64,000 nt of DNA from Halorubrum ruber. GTDB taxonomy: Archaea; Halobacteriota; Halobacteria; Halobacteriales; Haloferacaceae. The position numbers and the translations under genes were made by a program. Under the pieces are notes generated by a model. That model did no database searches, was not told where the DNA came from, and saw nothing but the letters and a program-made list of their open reading frames with translations. The DNA lies in assembly GCF_018228765.1 (NCBI RefSeq), contig NZ_CP073695.1, positions 992,001 through 1,056,000 on the forward strand, read 5' to 3'. This document shows, in pieces, positions 8,529-16,290 of the stretch (its first letter is position 1; every line of letters begins with the position of its first letter).

Positions 8529-10961
8529 TCACTGTTCGAGCGGGCTTCGGTCGGGGGTCGCCCCGCGACGCCGGACCAGCCGGCGCAGGAACCGGTAGAC
8601 CGGGAAGAGGTAATCTTCGAACCGCTCGTAGACGCCGCTCTGACTCGCGTAGACGATCACCGGGACGTCCGCCGCCCGTGCGGTCTGAATCACCGCGTCG
8701 GGCGTGCTCCCGAACACCCACTGGCGGAAGCGCCTGTCGCGCGACGCCCCGATCACGAGGAGCCCGCCGGCCTCGGCGGCCGTGTCGACCAGGCCGTCGG
8801 CGATCGTCCCGGCCTCCACGTTCATCACGCGGAGGTCCTCGACGCCGTTCAGTTCGGACACGGTCGTCGCCGGGTCCTCCGGCGGCTCCTCGCCGCCGGG
8901 ATCGACCGTGATGACGTTCACGTTCGCCCCCTGTCGGCCCAGCACTCGAACGACCGACAGCGCGGCGCGGTGGTGTGGACCGCCGCCGGCGCCCACGTTC
9001 ACCGTCTCGACCGTCTCGCCCTCGTACCCGCTCGTGAAGACGACGTCGCAGGGGGCGCCGTACTCGACCCCTCTGGTGATCTCCTCGCTCTCCTCGGGGT
9101 ATCCCATCAAGATCAGGTCGGCCCCCTGATTCCGGGCGGTATTGTTGATGTCAAACGCGATGTTCCGGCAGGTGTGGGCGGTCACCGTGTACTCGACGGG
9201 GTGGTCGTCGGCCGCCAGCACCTCGGTGATACGGTCCGCTCGGTCGGTGGCGATGTCGCTGACGACCTCGTGGGGCGTCTGCTCCGGGATCTGCGTCACG
9301 GTGAGGACGGTGACGGACACGTCGCGGTCGCTCCCAGACGCGAGCACGTCCGCCAGTTGGAGGTATCTCACGGCGTTCTCCGGGCGCGCGACCGGGATCA
9401 GTACCCGGAACGGCCCCGCGTCTCCCTCGTCGACCGCCGCCCCGCCGGAGGCGGGGGTTTCGTCGGGTGCCGGCTCGTCGGGTGCCGGCTCGTCGGGTGC
9501 CGGCTCGTCGGCCGCCGGCTCGTCGGGCGCCGCCTCTTCGGATACCCCCTCGTCGGCCGCCGCGGCGGTCTCGGACCCCGGCACCTCCCGAATGAGGTCC
9601 TCGACACCGGGGGCACCGCCCCAGACGAGGTAGGCGACGACCAGCACCCCCGACAGCAGCAGTCCGACCGCGACGCCCCGCCGCGGGAGGTTGTACACCA
9701 GCCCGAGGTTCGCGACGACCCCGACCAGCGGCACGAGGGGGACGCCCGGAACCCGGAAGCCGCGCTCGATATCCTCGAACCGCCGCCGGTGGACGATCAG
9801 CGCGACGTTGACGACCGCGAGCGGGAGCAGCAGGTTCAGCGTCGCGAACCCGGTGAGCGCGTTGAGCCCGAGGTCGATACCCGCCAGCCCGTCCTCGGCG
9901 GGGAACACCGCGATGAACGTGACGATCAGCGTGACGATCACCCCCGTCGCGGTGGTCACGCTCCAGAACGGCGTGCTGTACTCCGGATGGATGCGGGCGA
10001 ACGGCCGCGGGGCCTGCCCCTGCCGGCCCATCAGCGACCCGATCGACGACGCCGCGAGGATCGACGCGTTCGACGCGGACACCATCGAGAAGACCGCGCC
10101 GGCGACGATCAGTGACTGCCCGACGGGACCGAGGAACCCCGCCGCGACCCGTCCCATGGCCGTCTCGCCCTCCCGCGCGATCACCTCGGGCGGCACCGGC
10201 GAGTTGGTCATCGCGACGATCACCAGCGCGTACAGGATTGTGACCGAGACGATGCTCGCCGCGATCGCTCGCGGGACGGTCTTGCGGGGTTCGATTATCT
10301 CCCCGGCGCTCGCCGCGATCGCCGAGAACCCGAAGAAGGTGATGAACGCCAGCGCCGCGACCGAGAGGATGCCGACGACGTCCGCGGAGAACTGCGCCGC
10401 GAAGGTGTCCACGGCGGCCGTGGGGCCGCGGAACGCGAGCGCCCCGGCGATGAACGCGAAGAGCACGGCGACCTTCGCGCCCGAGACCAGGAGCTGGAAC
10501 GTCCCCGACTCCTCGGTTCCCCGGCTGTTCAGGACGCCGAGGAGGACCGCGGCCGCTACGCCCGCGGTCCCGTGCGGCAGCCAGCCGAGCGATTCGGGGA
10601 TGATGAATCGGACGAACCACTCGTCCATCGTCGCGAGATAGAAGGCCGTCGTCCCGGTGTACCCGAGGAACAGCGACGCCCCGATCCCGTACGTGAGGAG
10701 GTCCCGGCCCTCGAACGTCCGAGAGACGAACAGGTAGCCGCCGCCGTTCTCCGAGTAGATCGAGGCGAACTCCGAGTAGGCGGCTGCCGTGATCCCGGCG
10801 ATCACCGCGGCGATGACGAAGGAGATCACGGCGCTCGACCCGATCCGGGCGACGGCGGCGCCCGAAAGCGAGAAGATCCCCGCCGCGATCATCGTTCCGA
10901 GCCCGATCGCGAAGGCGATCTTGAAATCGAGCGTTCGAGTGTGTTCTACCACGTCGACCAC
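8529..10961 (-). CDS. APC amino acid permease fused to two Usp domains
   Basis: An 810-aa membrane transporter. Residues 1 to about 455 hold about twelve membrane helices of the amino acid-polyamine-organocation superfamily, with the consensus GLGTMIAAGIFSLSG in helix 1 and a FSMVSASNASILAASS segment. A flexible acidic linker (about 465-510) contains tandem PDEPA units. Two universal-stress-protein domains follow, about 519-650 and 651-785; the second ends with GASRDRRFRQWVFGSTPDAV, the G-x9-G-S/T nucleotide-binding pattern. The fusion suggests that transport is gated by nucleotide or stress state. Substrate unknown; cationic or neutral amino acids are likely for this branch. Confidence 0.88.
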   Translation of the reverse strand: MVDVVEHTRTLDFKIAFAIGLGTMIAAGIFSLSGAAVARIGSSAVISFVIAAVIAGITAAAYSEFASIYSENGGGYLFVSRTFEGRDLLTYGIGASLFLGYTGTTAFYLATMDEWFVRFIIPESLGWLPHGTAGVAAAVLLGVLNSRGTEESGTFQLLVSGAKVAVLFAFIAGALAFRGPTAAVDTFAAQFSADVVGILSVAALAFITFFGFSAIAASAGEIIEPRKTVPRAIAASIVSVTILYALVIVAMTNSPVPPEVIAREGETAMGRVAAGFLGPVGQSLIVAGAVFSMVSASNASILAASSIGSLMGRQGQAPRPFARIHPEYSTPFWSVTTATGVIVTLIVTFIAVFPAEDGLAGIDLGLNALTGFATLNLLLPLAVVNVALIVHRRRFEDIERGFRVPGVPLVPLVGVVANLGLVYNLPRRGVAVGLLLSGVLVVAYLVWGGAPGVEDLIREVPGSETAAAADEGVSEEAAPDEPAADEPAPDEPAPDEPAPDETPASGGAAVDEGDAGPFRVLIPVARPENAVRYLQLADVLASGSDRDVSVTVLTVTQIPEQTPHEVVSDIATDRADRITEVLAADDHPVEYTVTAHTCRNIAFDINNTARNQGADLILMGYPEESEEITRGVEYGAPCDVVFTSGYEGETVETVNVGAGGGPHHRAALSVVRVLGRQGANVNVITVDPGGEEPPEDPATTVSELNGVEDLRVMNVEAGTIADGLVDTAAEAGGLLVIGASRDRRFRQWVFGSTPDAVIQTARAADVPVIVYASQSGVYERFEDYLFPVYRFLRRLVRRRGATPDRSPLEQ

Positions 10962-11155
10962 TCCCGTGACGATGAGTAGGTGTTCATGATCGCGATCCGC
11001 GAGGGGAGCATTCGGCGGCCTCTCCCGACGCTAATTAGTCTGCGCTTTCGTAAATTGCGGTCCCTGTTAAACCCCGGTGATATCCGTGCGGAGCCGACCG
11101 AGGAGGGTCGGCGATTGTCGGACCGACCGGCGCGACGGCCGCCGAACTCGACCGG

Positions 11156-13441
11156 TCAGTCGTCGCTCACGATCCCCTCCGCGACCGCCATGTCGTCGAC
11201 GCTGGGGTCGTCCTCCGACGCGCGGAGGACGAACCGCTTGCGGATCAGGTCGGTGACGTAGATGGCCGTCCCGGCGATGATCAGCGTGTCGCCGGGGAGC
11301 CGCGCCCAGAACAGCGTCTGGACGAGGTCTTGCTCGTAGAACGCGAGGCTGCGCGCCGCGGCGTAGCTCTCCGTGAACGCCACGTCGAGCTGGAGGAACC
11401 CGACCGGGAGGACGGAGACGAACACCATCAGCGCCAGCCCGACGTTCCAACACCAGAACGCCGCGCGGAGCCACGAGGCGTCCCAGCGCTCGGGGTCGAT
11501 CGACAGCTGGAGCATGTACGTCACCATGCCGAGCGCGAGGAAGCCGAACGCGCCGAACATCGCGGCGTGCGCGTGGCCGACGGTGAGGTACGTCCCGTGT
11601 TCGTAGTAGTTGATCAGCGGGAGGTTGATGAAGAAGCCGAGCACGCCCGCGCCGACGAAGTTCCACACCCCGCTGGCGACGATGAACATGAACGGGAGCG
11701 TGTACGGGAAGCCGGTCTCGCGCATCGCGCGGTACTGGCCGATCGCCTCGTAGAGGATGAAGATCAGCGGGAGCAGCTCCAACGTCGAGAAGACGCTCCC
11801 GATCGGCACCCAGTAGTCGGGCATCCCGATCCACCAGTAGTGGTGCGAGACGCCGATGACGCCGGTCCCCATCACGAGGAGGGCTTGGAGCATCACCGCC
11901 TTCTCCGCGCTGCGGCGACTGAGCAGGTTCATCGAGACGAGGGTGATCCCGATGATGGCGACGATGAAGAACTCGAAGGCGCCCTCGACCCACATGTGGA
12001 CGACCCACCACCGCCAGAACTCTGTGACGGCGATGTTCGTCGACGGCGTGAACATGAACCCGGCGACGAACAGTAGGGTGATCGAGCCGCCCGCGTAGAG
12101 GATCATGTGCGCGAGCCCGTAGGGCGGCTCGCGGTCGAGCAGCGGCTTGAGGCCGCGGATCGCGAGAACCGCCCAGAGGATGAACCCGGCGAGCAGGCCG
12201 GCCTGCCACACCTTCCCGACCTCGAGGTATTCGAGCCCCTCGTTGCCGAGCAGCCACCAGAGCTCGCCCGGGAGGTAGCCGTTCGCGCCGAGCCAGATGC
12301 CGCCCATGCCGCCGACCACGACGACGACGAGCGCGCCCAGCAGGACGCTCACGTACGTCCCCTGCCGCTTCGGCTCGTGGCCGGTGAGCAGCGGCGGGAG
12401 GAACAGGCCGGCGCCGAGCCACGTCGACGCGATCCAGAGGATGCCGAGGTCGATGTGCCACGTCTTCGCGATGGAGAAGGGGAGCAGCTGGAGGATGTGT
12501 ATCCCGAACACCTGCTCGATCCCGAAGAACCCGGCCCGCTCGATGTAGAAGTGCGCGAGCAGGCCGCCGAGCAGCACCTGCGCCATGAACAGCCCCGCCG
12601 CGATCGGAATAAAGCGGAGCGCGGCGCGCTGGCTCGGGAAGACGCTCACGTCGCCCGGCTCGGGCACCGAGATTCCCTTCGACGAGGGCTCGGGAAGCTT
12701 CACCGACTTGTAGAGGAGGATCGCCGCGCCCGCGGCCCCGACGAGCAGCACCATGGCGATCACGCTCCAGATCATCGCCGAGCCGGTGGCGTCGTTACCG
12801 GCGCCGGGCGCGTAGGGCCACTCGTTGGTGTACGAGTGGTCGGCGTTCGGCCGGTCGGTGTGCGAGAACCACGCGGTCCACAGCGCGAAGTCGGCGAAGT
12901 CCTCGGCCTCCTCCGCCGAGCCGATCATCTCGACCGGGACGCCGCGGTCGTGGTCGCCCTCGTGGTAGCGCTCGACGTACGTCTCGCGCACCTGCTCGTG
13001 GGCGTACAGCTCGGCGGCGGAGTACTCCACGACGTCGCCGCGGTCGTGCGACTGGTCGAGCTCGTCGCGCACGAGCGCGTCGACGCGCGACTGCTCCCCG
13101 GAAGCGAGGTCGTCGTACGCCGCGCCGTACTCGGCGTCGGCGTAGTACTCGCGCATGTGTTCGACCTTCAGTTCGAGTGCGTCGGCGGTGTAGTCCTCGC
13201 CGTAGTACGCCCCGTTGCCGAGGATCGACCCGTGGTTCATCAGCCCGTACTGCTGGAACGCCGCCTTCCCGTCCTGGACCTCGGCCCCCGTGACGACCGT
13301 CTCGCCGTCGGGGCCGACGACCTCGTCGGGTATCGGCGGCGCCTCCTGATACGCGAACCACGCCCCGGCGCCCATCACGACCAGGTTGAGCAGGAACGCC
13401 GCGACGATCACCTTCGCTATCGTCTTCCTCGTGAGTCGCAT
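11156..13441 (-). CDS. norB: Quinol-dependent nitric oxide reductase
   Basis: Single-subunit qNOR that reduces nitric oxide to nitrous oxide using quinol, in the cytoplasmic membrane. 761 aa with an N-terminal anchor, an extracytoplasmic domain (about 30-220) that lacks any CxxCH haem c site, and then about 13 membrane helices of the haem-copper oxidase superfamily. Ligand and catalytic motifs: KTWHIDLGILW (about residue 330), WVEGAFEFFIV with the conserved Glu, GVSHHYWWIGMP (about 534) and VGHAHAAMFGAFG (about 622). Absence of haem c sites and of a separate norC support quinol as donor. Divergent from the MoaD-like gene, with matching palindromes upstream of both genes. Confidence 0.95.
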   Translation of the reverse strand: MRLTRKTIAKVIVAAFLLNLVVMGAGAWFAYQEAPPIPDEVVGPDGETVVTGAEVQDGKAAFQQYGLMNHGSILGNGAYYGEDYTADALELKVEHMREYYADAEYGAAYDDLASGEQSRVDALVRDELDQSHDRGDVVEYSAAELYAHEQVRETYVERYHEGDHDRGVPVEMIGSAEEAEDFADFALWTAWFSHTDRPNADHSYTNEWPYAPGAGNDATGSAMIWSVIAMVLLVGAAGAAILLYKSVKLPEPSSKGISVPEPGDVSVFPSQRAALRFIPIAAGLFMAQVLLGGLLAHFYIERAGFFGIEQVFGIHILQLLPFSIAKTWHIDLGILWIASTWLGAGLFLPPLLTGHEPKRQGTYVSVLLGALVVVVVGGMGGIWLGANGYLPGELWWLLGNEGLEYLEVGKVWQAGLLAGFILWAVLAIRGLKPLLDREPPYGLAHMILYAGGSITLLFVAGFMFTPSTNIAVTEFWRWWVVHMWVEGAFEFFIVAIIGITLVSMNLLSRRSAEKAVMLQALLVMGTGVIGVSHHYWWIGMPDYWVPIGSVFSTLELLPLIFILYEAIGQYRAMRETGFPYTLPFMFIVASGVWNFVGAGVLGFFINLPLINYYEHGTYLTVGHAHAAMFGAFGFLALGMVTYMLQLSIDPERWDASWLRAAFWCWNVGLALMVFVSVLPVGFLQLDVAFTESYAAARSLAFYEQDLVQTLFWARLPGDTLIIAGTAIYVTDLIRKRFVLRASEDDPSVDDMAVAEGIVSDD

Positions 13442-13479
13442 GTGCGAACGTCCCGTCGAGACGTCCTATGCGCTTAGCG

Positions 13480-13491
13480 GCAACATGTTCG
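13480..13491 (-). promoter_or_regulatory. Palindromic operator candidate for norB
   Basis: GCAACATGTTCG; the core AACATGTT (13482-13489) is centred 44.5 nt from the norB start codon. That places it directly upstream of the expected TATA position, where archaeal activators bind. The right half GTTCG is the half-site described for the haloarchaeal anaerobic regulator NarO (inverted CGAAC/GTTCG); the family assignment is from memory and the spacer here is 2 nt. Confidence 0.55.
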
Positions 13492-13538
13492 GTCGGATTC
13501 CCGACGCCCGGAAGCGTCACCGTCGGGCGGGGCCCCCG

Positions 13539-13550
13539 CGAACATGTTCG
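13539..13550 (+). promoter_or_regulatory. Palindromic operator candidate for the MoaD-like gene
   Basis: CGAACATGTTCG, a perfect 12-bp palindrome, centred 44.5 nt before the ATG at 13589. The distance is identical to that of the norB-side palindrome, 59 nt away. A shared anaerobic or nitric-oxide-responsive regulator for both genes is the simplest reading. Confidence 0.6.
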
Positions 13551-13588
13551 TAACCCGGCTTACCCGGAACGGCCGCGTACGCTCGTAC

Positions 13589-14032
13589 ATGGCCCAAACC
13601 AGCGAGATGACCGACCCGCCCGAGGCGGAGACCGGCGGACCAGAGGCGGACGCGACCGCGACCGAGGCGGAGACGACCGTCACCGTCCGGTGTACCGGCC
13701 ACGTGCGCACGGAGCTGGACGTGTACGAGTTCGAGTACACCTTCGAGGGCGACACGCTCCGCGCGTTCTTAGACGAGCTGTTCGAGGAGTACCCGCAGCT
13801 CCAGGACATGCTGATCGCGGAGTCGGAGTCCGACGCGACCCACAGCGGCTGGGCGCCGACGCCGGAGGAGCTGCCGGGCACGTGGTCGAAGAACCCGGTC
13901 GGCGAGCAGACCATCGCGTACGCTCGGATCCTCGTCAACGGCCACTTCAACGAGAACGAGAACGGCTTCGACACGGAACTGGAGGAGGGGGACCGCGTCG
14001 CCTTGGTCTACCCGTTCATGTTCTGCTGTTGA
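13589..14032 (+). CDS. MoaD/ThiS-like beta-grasp protein with C-terminal Cys-Cys
   Basis: 147 aa. Residues 1-29 are a disordered acidic tail. Residues 30-147 follow the MoaD layout: a first strand pair (TVTVRCTGHVRTELDVYEFEYTF), the helix with DTLRAFLDELFEEYPQLQDML, then ARILVNGHF (112-120) and the terminal ELEEGDRVALVYPFMFCC. MoaD and ThiS end in Gly-Gly, which is adenylated and loaded with sulfur; here the last two residues are Cys146-Cys147, so classic E1-type thiocarboxylation looks impossible. Divergent from norB with a matched operator, so a role in nitric oxide respiration, metal delivery or redox sensing is plausible. Start chosen from the operator spacing; the frame is open 15 codons further upstream. 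Confidence 0.8.
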   Translation: MAQTSEMTDPPEAETGGPEADATATEAETTVTVRCTGHVRTELDVYEFEYTFEGDTLRAFLDELFEEYPQLQDMLIAESESDATHSGWAPTPEELPGTWSKNPVGEQTIAYARILVNGHFNENENGFDTELEEGDRVALVYPFMFCC

Positions 14033-14090
14033 TCGGGACGGATCGATGTCACCGGGGTCGCGGTGATATTCTCAGACTTCCCGGCGATGG

Positions 14091-14501
14091 TTTATAAATG
14101 ATTGCGAGGAGATTGGCAGCAAATATCTCCAAAGAGGCAGTCACTCGTTTATAAATAGTTGATCGCGGATCGGCAGTAGACCCCGCCAAAGCCCCAGTCG
14201 CTCGGCACTACGTCGTCGCTAACGGATCGCTGGAGAACACCGCCAAAGCCCCAGTCGGGAGGCGGGCGCACGCTCGCTGTGCTCCTCGGTCGCTCGCGTT
14301 GCTCGCTCCCTGCGGTGCTTGCGTCGCCTGCGCCCGCCTCCCGACTGCCCCTTTGAGTCCCGCCCCGCACGGCACCGCACCTCACGCCTCCCCAGCCTCG
14401 TCGGTGGTCCTCCGCTTCGCTCCGGACCACCGACTCCCTCGCGCGTGCTCCTCGCGCCCGGTGGGCGCTCGGAGGCACGCGCCACCGCACGGGTTTATAA
14501 A
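14091..14501 (+). repeat. Structured noncoding repeat element, copy A
   Basis: Begins with three 57-bp tandem units (14091-14147, 14148-14204, 14205-14261); the first two start with TTTATAAA and the last two contain CGCCAAAGCCCCAGTC. Then come three hairpins: a 19-bp perfect stem (14252-14270 with 14329-14347), an 11-bp stem (14400-14410 with 14424-14434) and an 8-bp stem (14441-14448 with 14475-14482) holding an inner GCGCCC/GGGCGC stem. The element closes with another TTTATAAA at 14494-14501. A second copy lies inverted at 52284-52733 with different stem sequences that still pair. No protein is encoded. Confidence 0.75.
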
Positions 14502-14540
14502 TGGCCGTGGCTGTCGCTCATCAACTGCTCGCCGCAGGAG

Positions 14541-14826
14541 TGCGGGGGAAGGGATTCGAACCTCAGTCGCTCCCGTTCGCTCGCTCCGCTCGCTCACCTC
14601 CCGCTCCCTGGTTCAAATCCCTTCTAATCCGAGACGCGGCGCTCACGATGTGTGAGCGCCGCGATATGCGGGGGAAGGGATTCGAACCAACGAAAGACGG
14701 TCCGGGCGTGCGGCTCGCTCCGCTCGCCGGTCCGGGCTGCGACTCTCTGGGTTCGAAACCCTTCTGTGCCGAATGCTGTCGCTCGCGAGTTGCTCGCGAC
14801 AGCATGCGGGGGAAGGGATTCGAACC
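14541..14826 (-). repeat. Tandem duplications of the tRNA-Leu 3' end
   Basis: The 22 bp covering the T-arm and acceptor end of the tRNA (14805-14826) recur without change at 14667-14688 and 14541-14562. Each extra copy is paired with an inverted T-arm copy (GGTTCAAATCCCTT at 14610-14623, GGTTCGAAACCCTT at 14750-14763), so each unit is a long imperfect palindrome. Perfect hairpins separate the units (about 14637-14662 and 14773-14805). This looks like repeated use of a tRNA 3' end as an attachment site by small palindromic elements; no integrase is encoded nearby. Confidence 0.65.
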
Positions 14827-14889
14827 CTCGAACCTCTACAGGAGCGGATCTTAAGTCCGCCGCTTTTGGCCAGGCTCAGCCACCCCCGC
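14806..14889 (-). tRNA. tRNA-Leu (anticodon UAA)
   Basis: 84 nt fold as a class II tRNA. Acceptor GCGGGGG pairs with CCCCCGC; the D-arm is GCTGAGCCTGGCCAAAAGC, the anticodon loop CTTAAGA gives UAA, a long variable arm follows (about 14 nt), and the T-arm is GAGGG-TTCGAAT-CCCTT. The CCA end is not encoded. A hairpin of about 33 nt directly follows the 3' end (14773-14805) and may act as terminator or processing signal. Confidence 0.93.
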
Positions 14890-14935
14890 GCGGATTCCGC
14901 TACCGGCGGCGGGGTGAAACCCCTTTCGAAAATCC

Positions 14936-15307
14936 CTACCAGTCGACCGAGAGCGTCCCGTCGCCGTGTGGGTCCGGCGCGATCTCCTCGTCGGTCCGGC
15001 GGTCGACGACGTGAATCACGCCCGCGTCCTTCTTGGCCGGACACGCCTCGGCCGCAGCGACGTTCTCTTCGAGGTCCTCCTCGCCGATGTAGTACGCCTC
15101 CGGCTTCGCCATCCCGCTCACGACGTCCATCGCCCAGTTGTCCGCGACCTCCGCGCACTTCCCCGCCCCGAAGCACTTGTTCGCCTCGAAGACGATCTTG
15201 TACGGCTTCTCCTCGATCGGCGGCCCCTCGCCGCCGATGTCGCTGGCGCGGAGTACCTCGTCGCCGCCGTCCGTCGCGGCCTCGTCGCCGTCGGCCTCGT
15301 CGCTCAT
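14936..15307 (-). CDS. Ferredoxin, probable [3Fe-4S] type
   Basis: 123 aa. The first 33 residues are acidic and disordered. Residues 34-110 form a monocluster ferredoxin: KCFGAGKC (Cys45, Cys51) and EACPAKK (Cys89). These are the only three cysteines in the protein, with the C-x5-C...C-P pattern in which the usual fourth ligand is missing, so a [3Fe-4S] cluster is more likely than [4Fe-4S]. It would carry electrons between cytoplasmic redox enzymes; the partner is not indicated by context. The ATG at 15307 is preferred; the frame runs 50 codons further upstream without ferredoxin similarity. Confidence 0.85.
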   Translation of the reverse strand: MSDEADGDEAATDGGDEVLRASDIGGEGPPIEEKPYKIVFEANKCFGAGKCAEVADNWAMDVVSGMAKPEAYYIGEEDLEENVAAAEACPAKKDAGVIHVVDRRTDEEIAPDPHGDGTLSVDW

Positions 15308-15393
15308 GTCGCTCCCTCGGCGGTCGCGGGACTTTCGTCTGTCGGTCGTTCCCGCACGTTCGGGAGGGGGTGGGGCCGAGACGGGCGAGCCCG

Positions 15394-16110
15394 TCACTCC
15401 TCGACGTGGTCCGCGAGCAGCCGCTCGGCGTGGTCGGGTGAGTCGGCGAGCTCCCACCGCACCTTCGCGGCGTCGCCGTACGCGAGCGCCTCCTTCAGCT
15501 CGTCGCGGAGGACGCCCGTGCCGAAGCCGACCGTGTCGCCGTCGGCGTCGCCGAGTTCGTAGAGTGCGTAGCGATCGGGCGCGCTCCCGACCGTCGACCG
15601 GTCGAGGTCGCGCCAGGGTTTCGCGAGGCTCATTTCCGTGACTGCGGCGCGGTCACCGGTGCGCGTCGAGGCCGTCCTCGGGCCCTCGACGATCTCGTAG
15701 CTCCCCTCGGTCCAGCCGTCCTCGACGAAGACGAACACGCGCCCGCCGGCGACCTCCGGGTCGGCGACGACCTCGTTGCGCTGGCCGTCGCGCCCGACGA
15801 TCACGCCGGGGAACACCTCGTCGCGCTCGCCGTCCTCGACGATGACGCGGCCGACGCCGGACTCCTCTAAGATCTCGTCGTCGGTCTTGTAGTCGTTCAC
15901 GTACGTCATCACGCCCTCCGTCTCCGTGGGGTCGGTGACGAGGACGTGGGTCTCCTTGCCGGGGCCGGCGGTCACCGATCCCTCGGCCGACTCGGGGACG
16001 CCCCGGTAGAGGGTCGTCCGGCCGTCGAGGTACTCGACGACGACGCCCTCCTCGCGGAGGTCGACGCCGATCGACGTCGGCGGCACGTCGCTGCGCGTTG
16101 GCGCGGACAT
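15394..16110 (-). CDS. DUF5796-type protein with an extra C-terminal domain
   Basis: 238 aa. Residues 1 to about 150 match the haloarchaeal DUF5796 pattern (SIGVDLREEGVVVEYLDGR, then ETHVLVTDPTETEGVMTYVND). Residues 160-238 (from Met160, MSLAKPWRDLDRSTVG to ERLLADHVEE) look like a separate small haloarchaeal protein, from memory a DUF7508-type family, joined in frame without a stop. Either a true fusion, or two genes where the second starts at the ATG at 15633 inside this frame. No membrane segment or catalytic motif is visible; function unknown. The start at 16110 is the first ATG that gives the family N-terminus. Confidence 0.75.
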   Translation of the reverse strand: MSAPTRSDVPPTSIGVDLREEGVVVEYLDGRTTLYRGVPESAEGSVTAGPGKETHVLVTDPTETEGVMTYVNDYKTDDEILEESGVGRVIVEDGERDEVFPGVIVGRDGQRNEVVADPEVAGGRVFVFVEDGWTEGSYEIVEGPRTASTRTGDRAAVTEMSLAKPWRDLDRSTVGSAPDRYALYELGDADGDTVGFGTGVLRDELKEALAYGDAAKVRWELADSPDHAERLLADHVEE

Positions 16111-16290
16111 ACGCGACGCTCGGAGTGCCGGCCTCAAAAGGGACGCGCTCGGGGGTCGCGCCGGAGTGCACCGGGCAGTGCGATTCGACCGGGACACCGA
16201 AGGACCGCCCGGCGCGCCCAGCGTCGGGGCGGCCTCAGCCGCGAGAATCGGCGTACCACATTTAAGTTCCTGCCGCGGGGAGTGCGTGTC

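Noticed and set aside
10962..11155. Gene in the gap between the permease and norB
   Set aside because: Frames here are short, lack haloarchaeal composition and overlap the norB 3' end; I see no gene.
14091..14261. 57-bp repeats as a CRISPR array
   Set aside because: Units are contiguous, without unique spacers, and there is no cas gene in the window.
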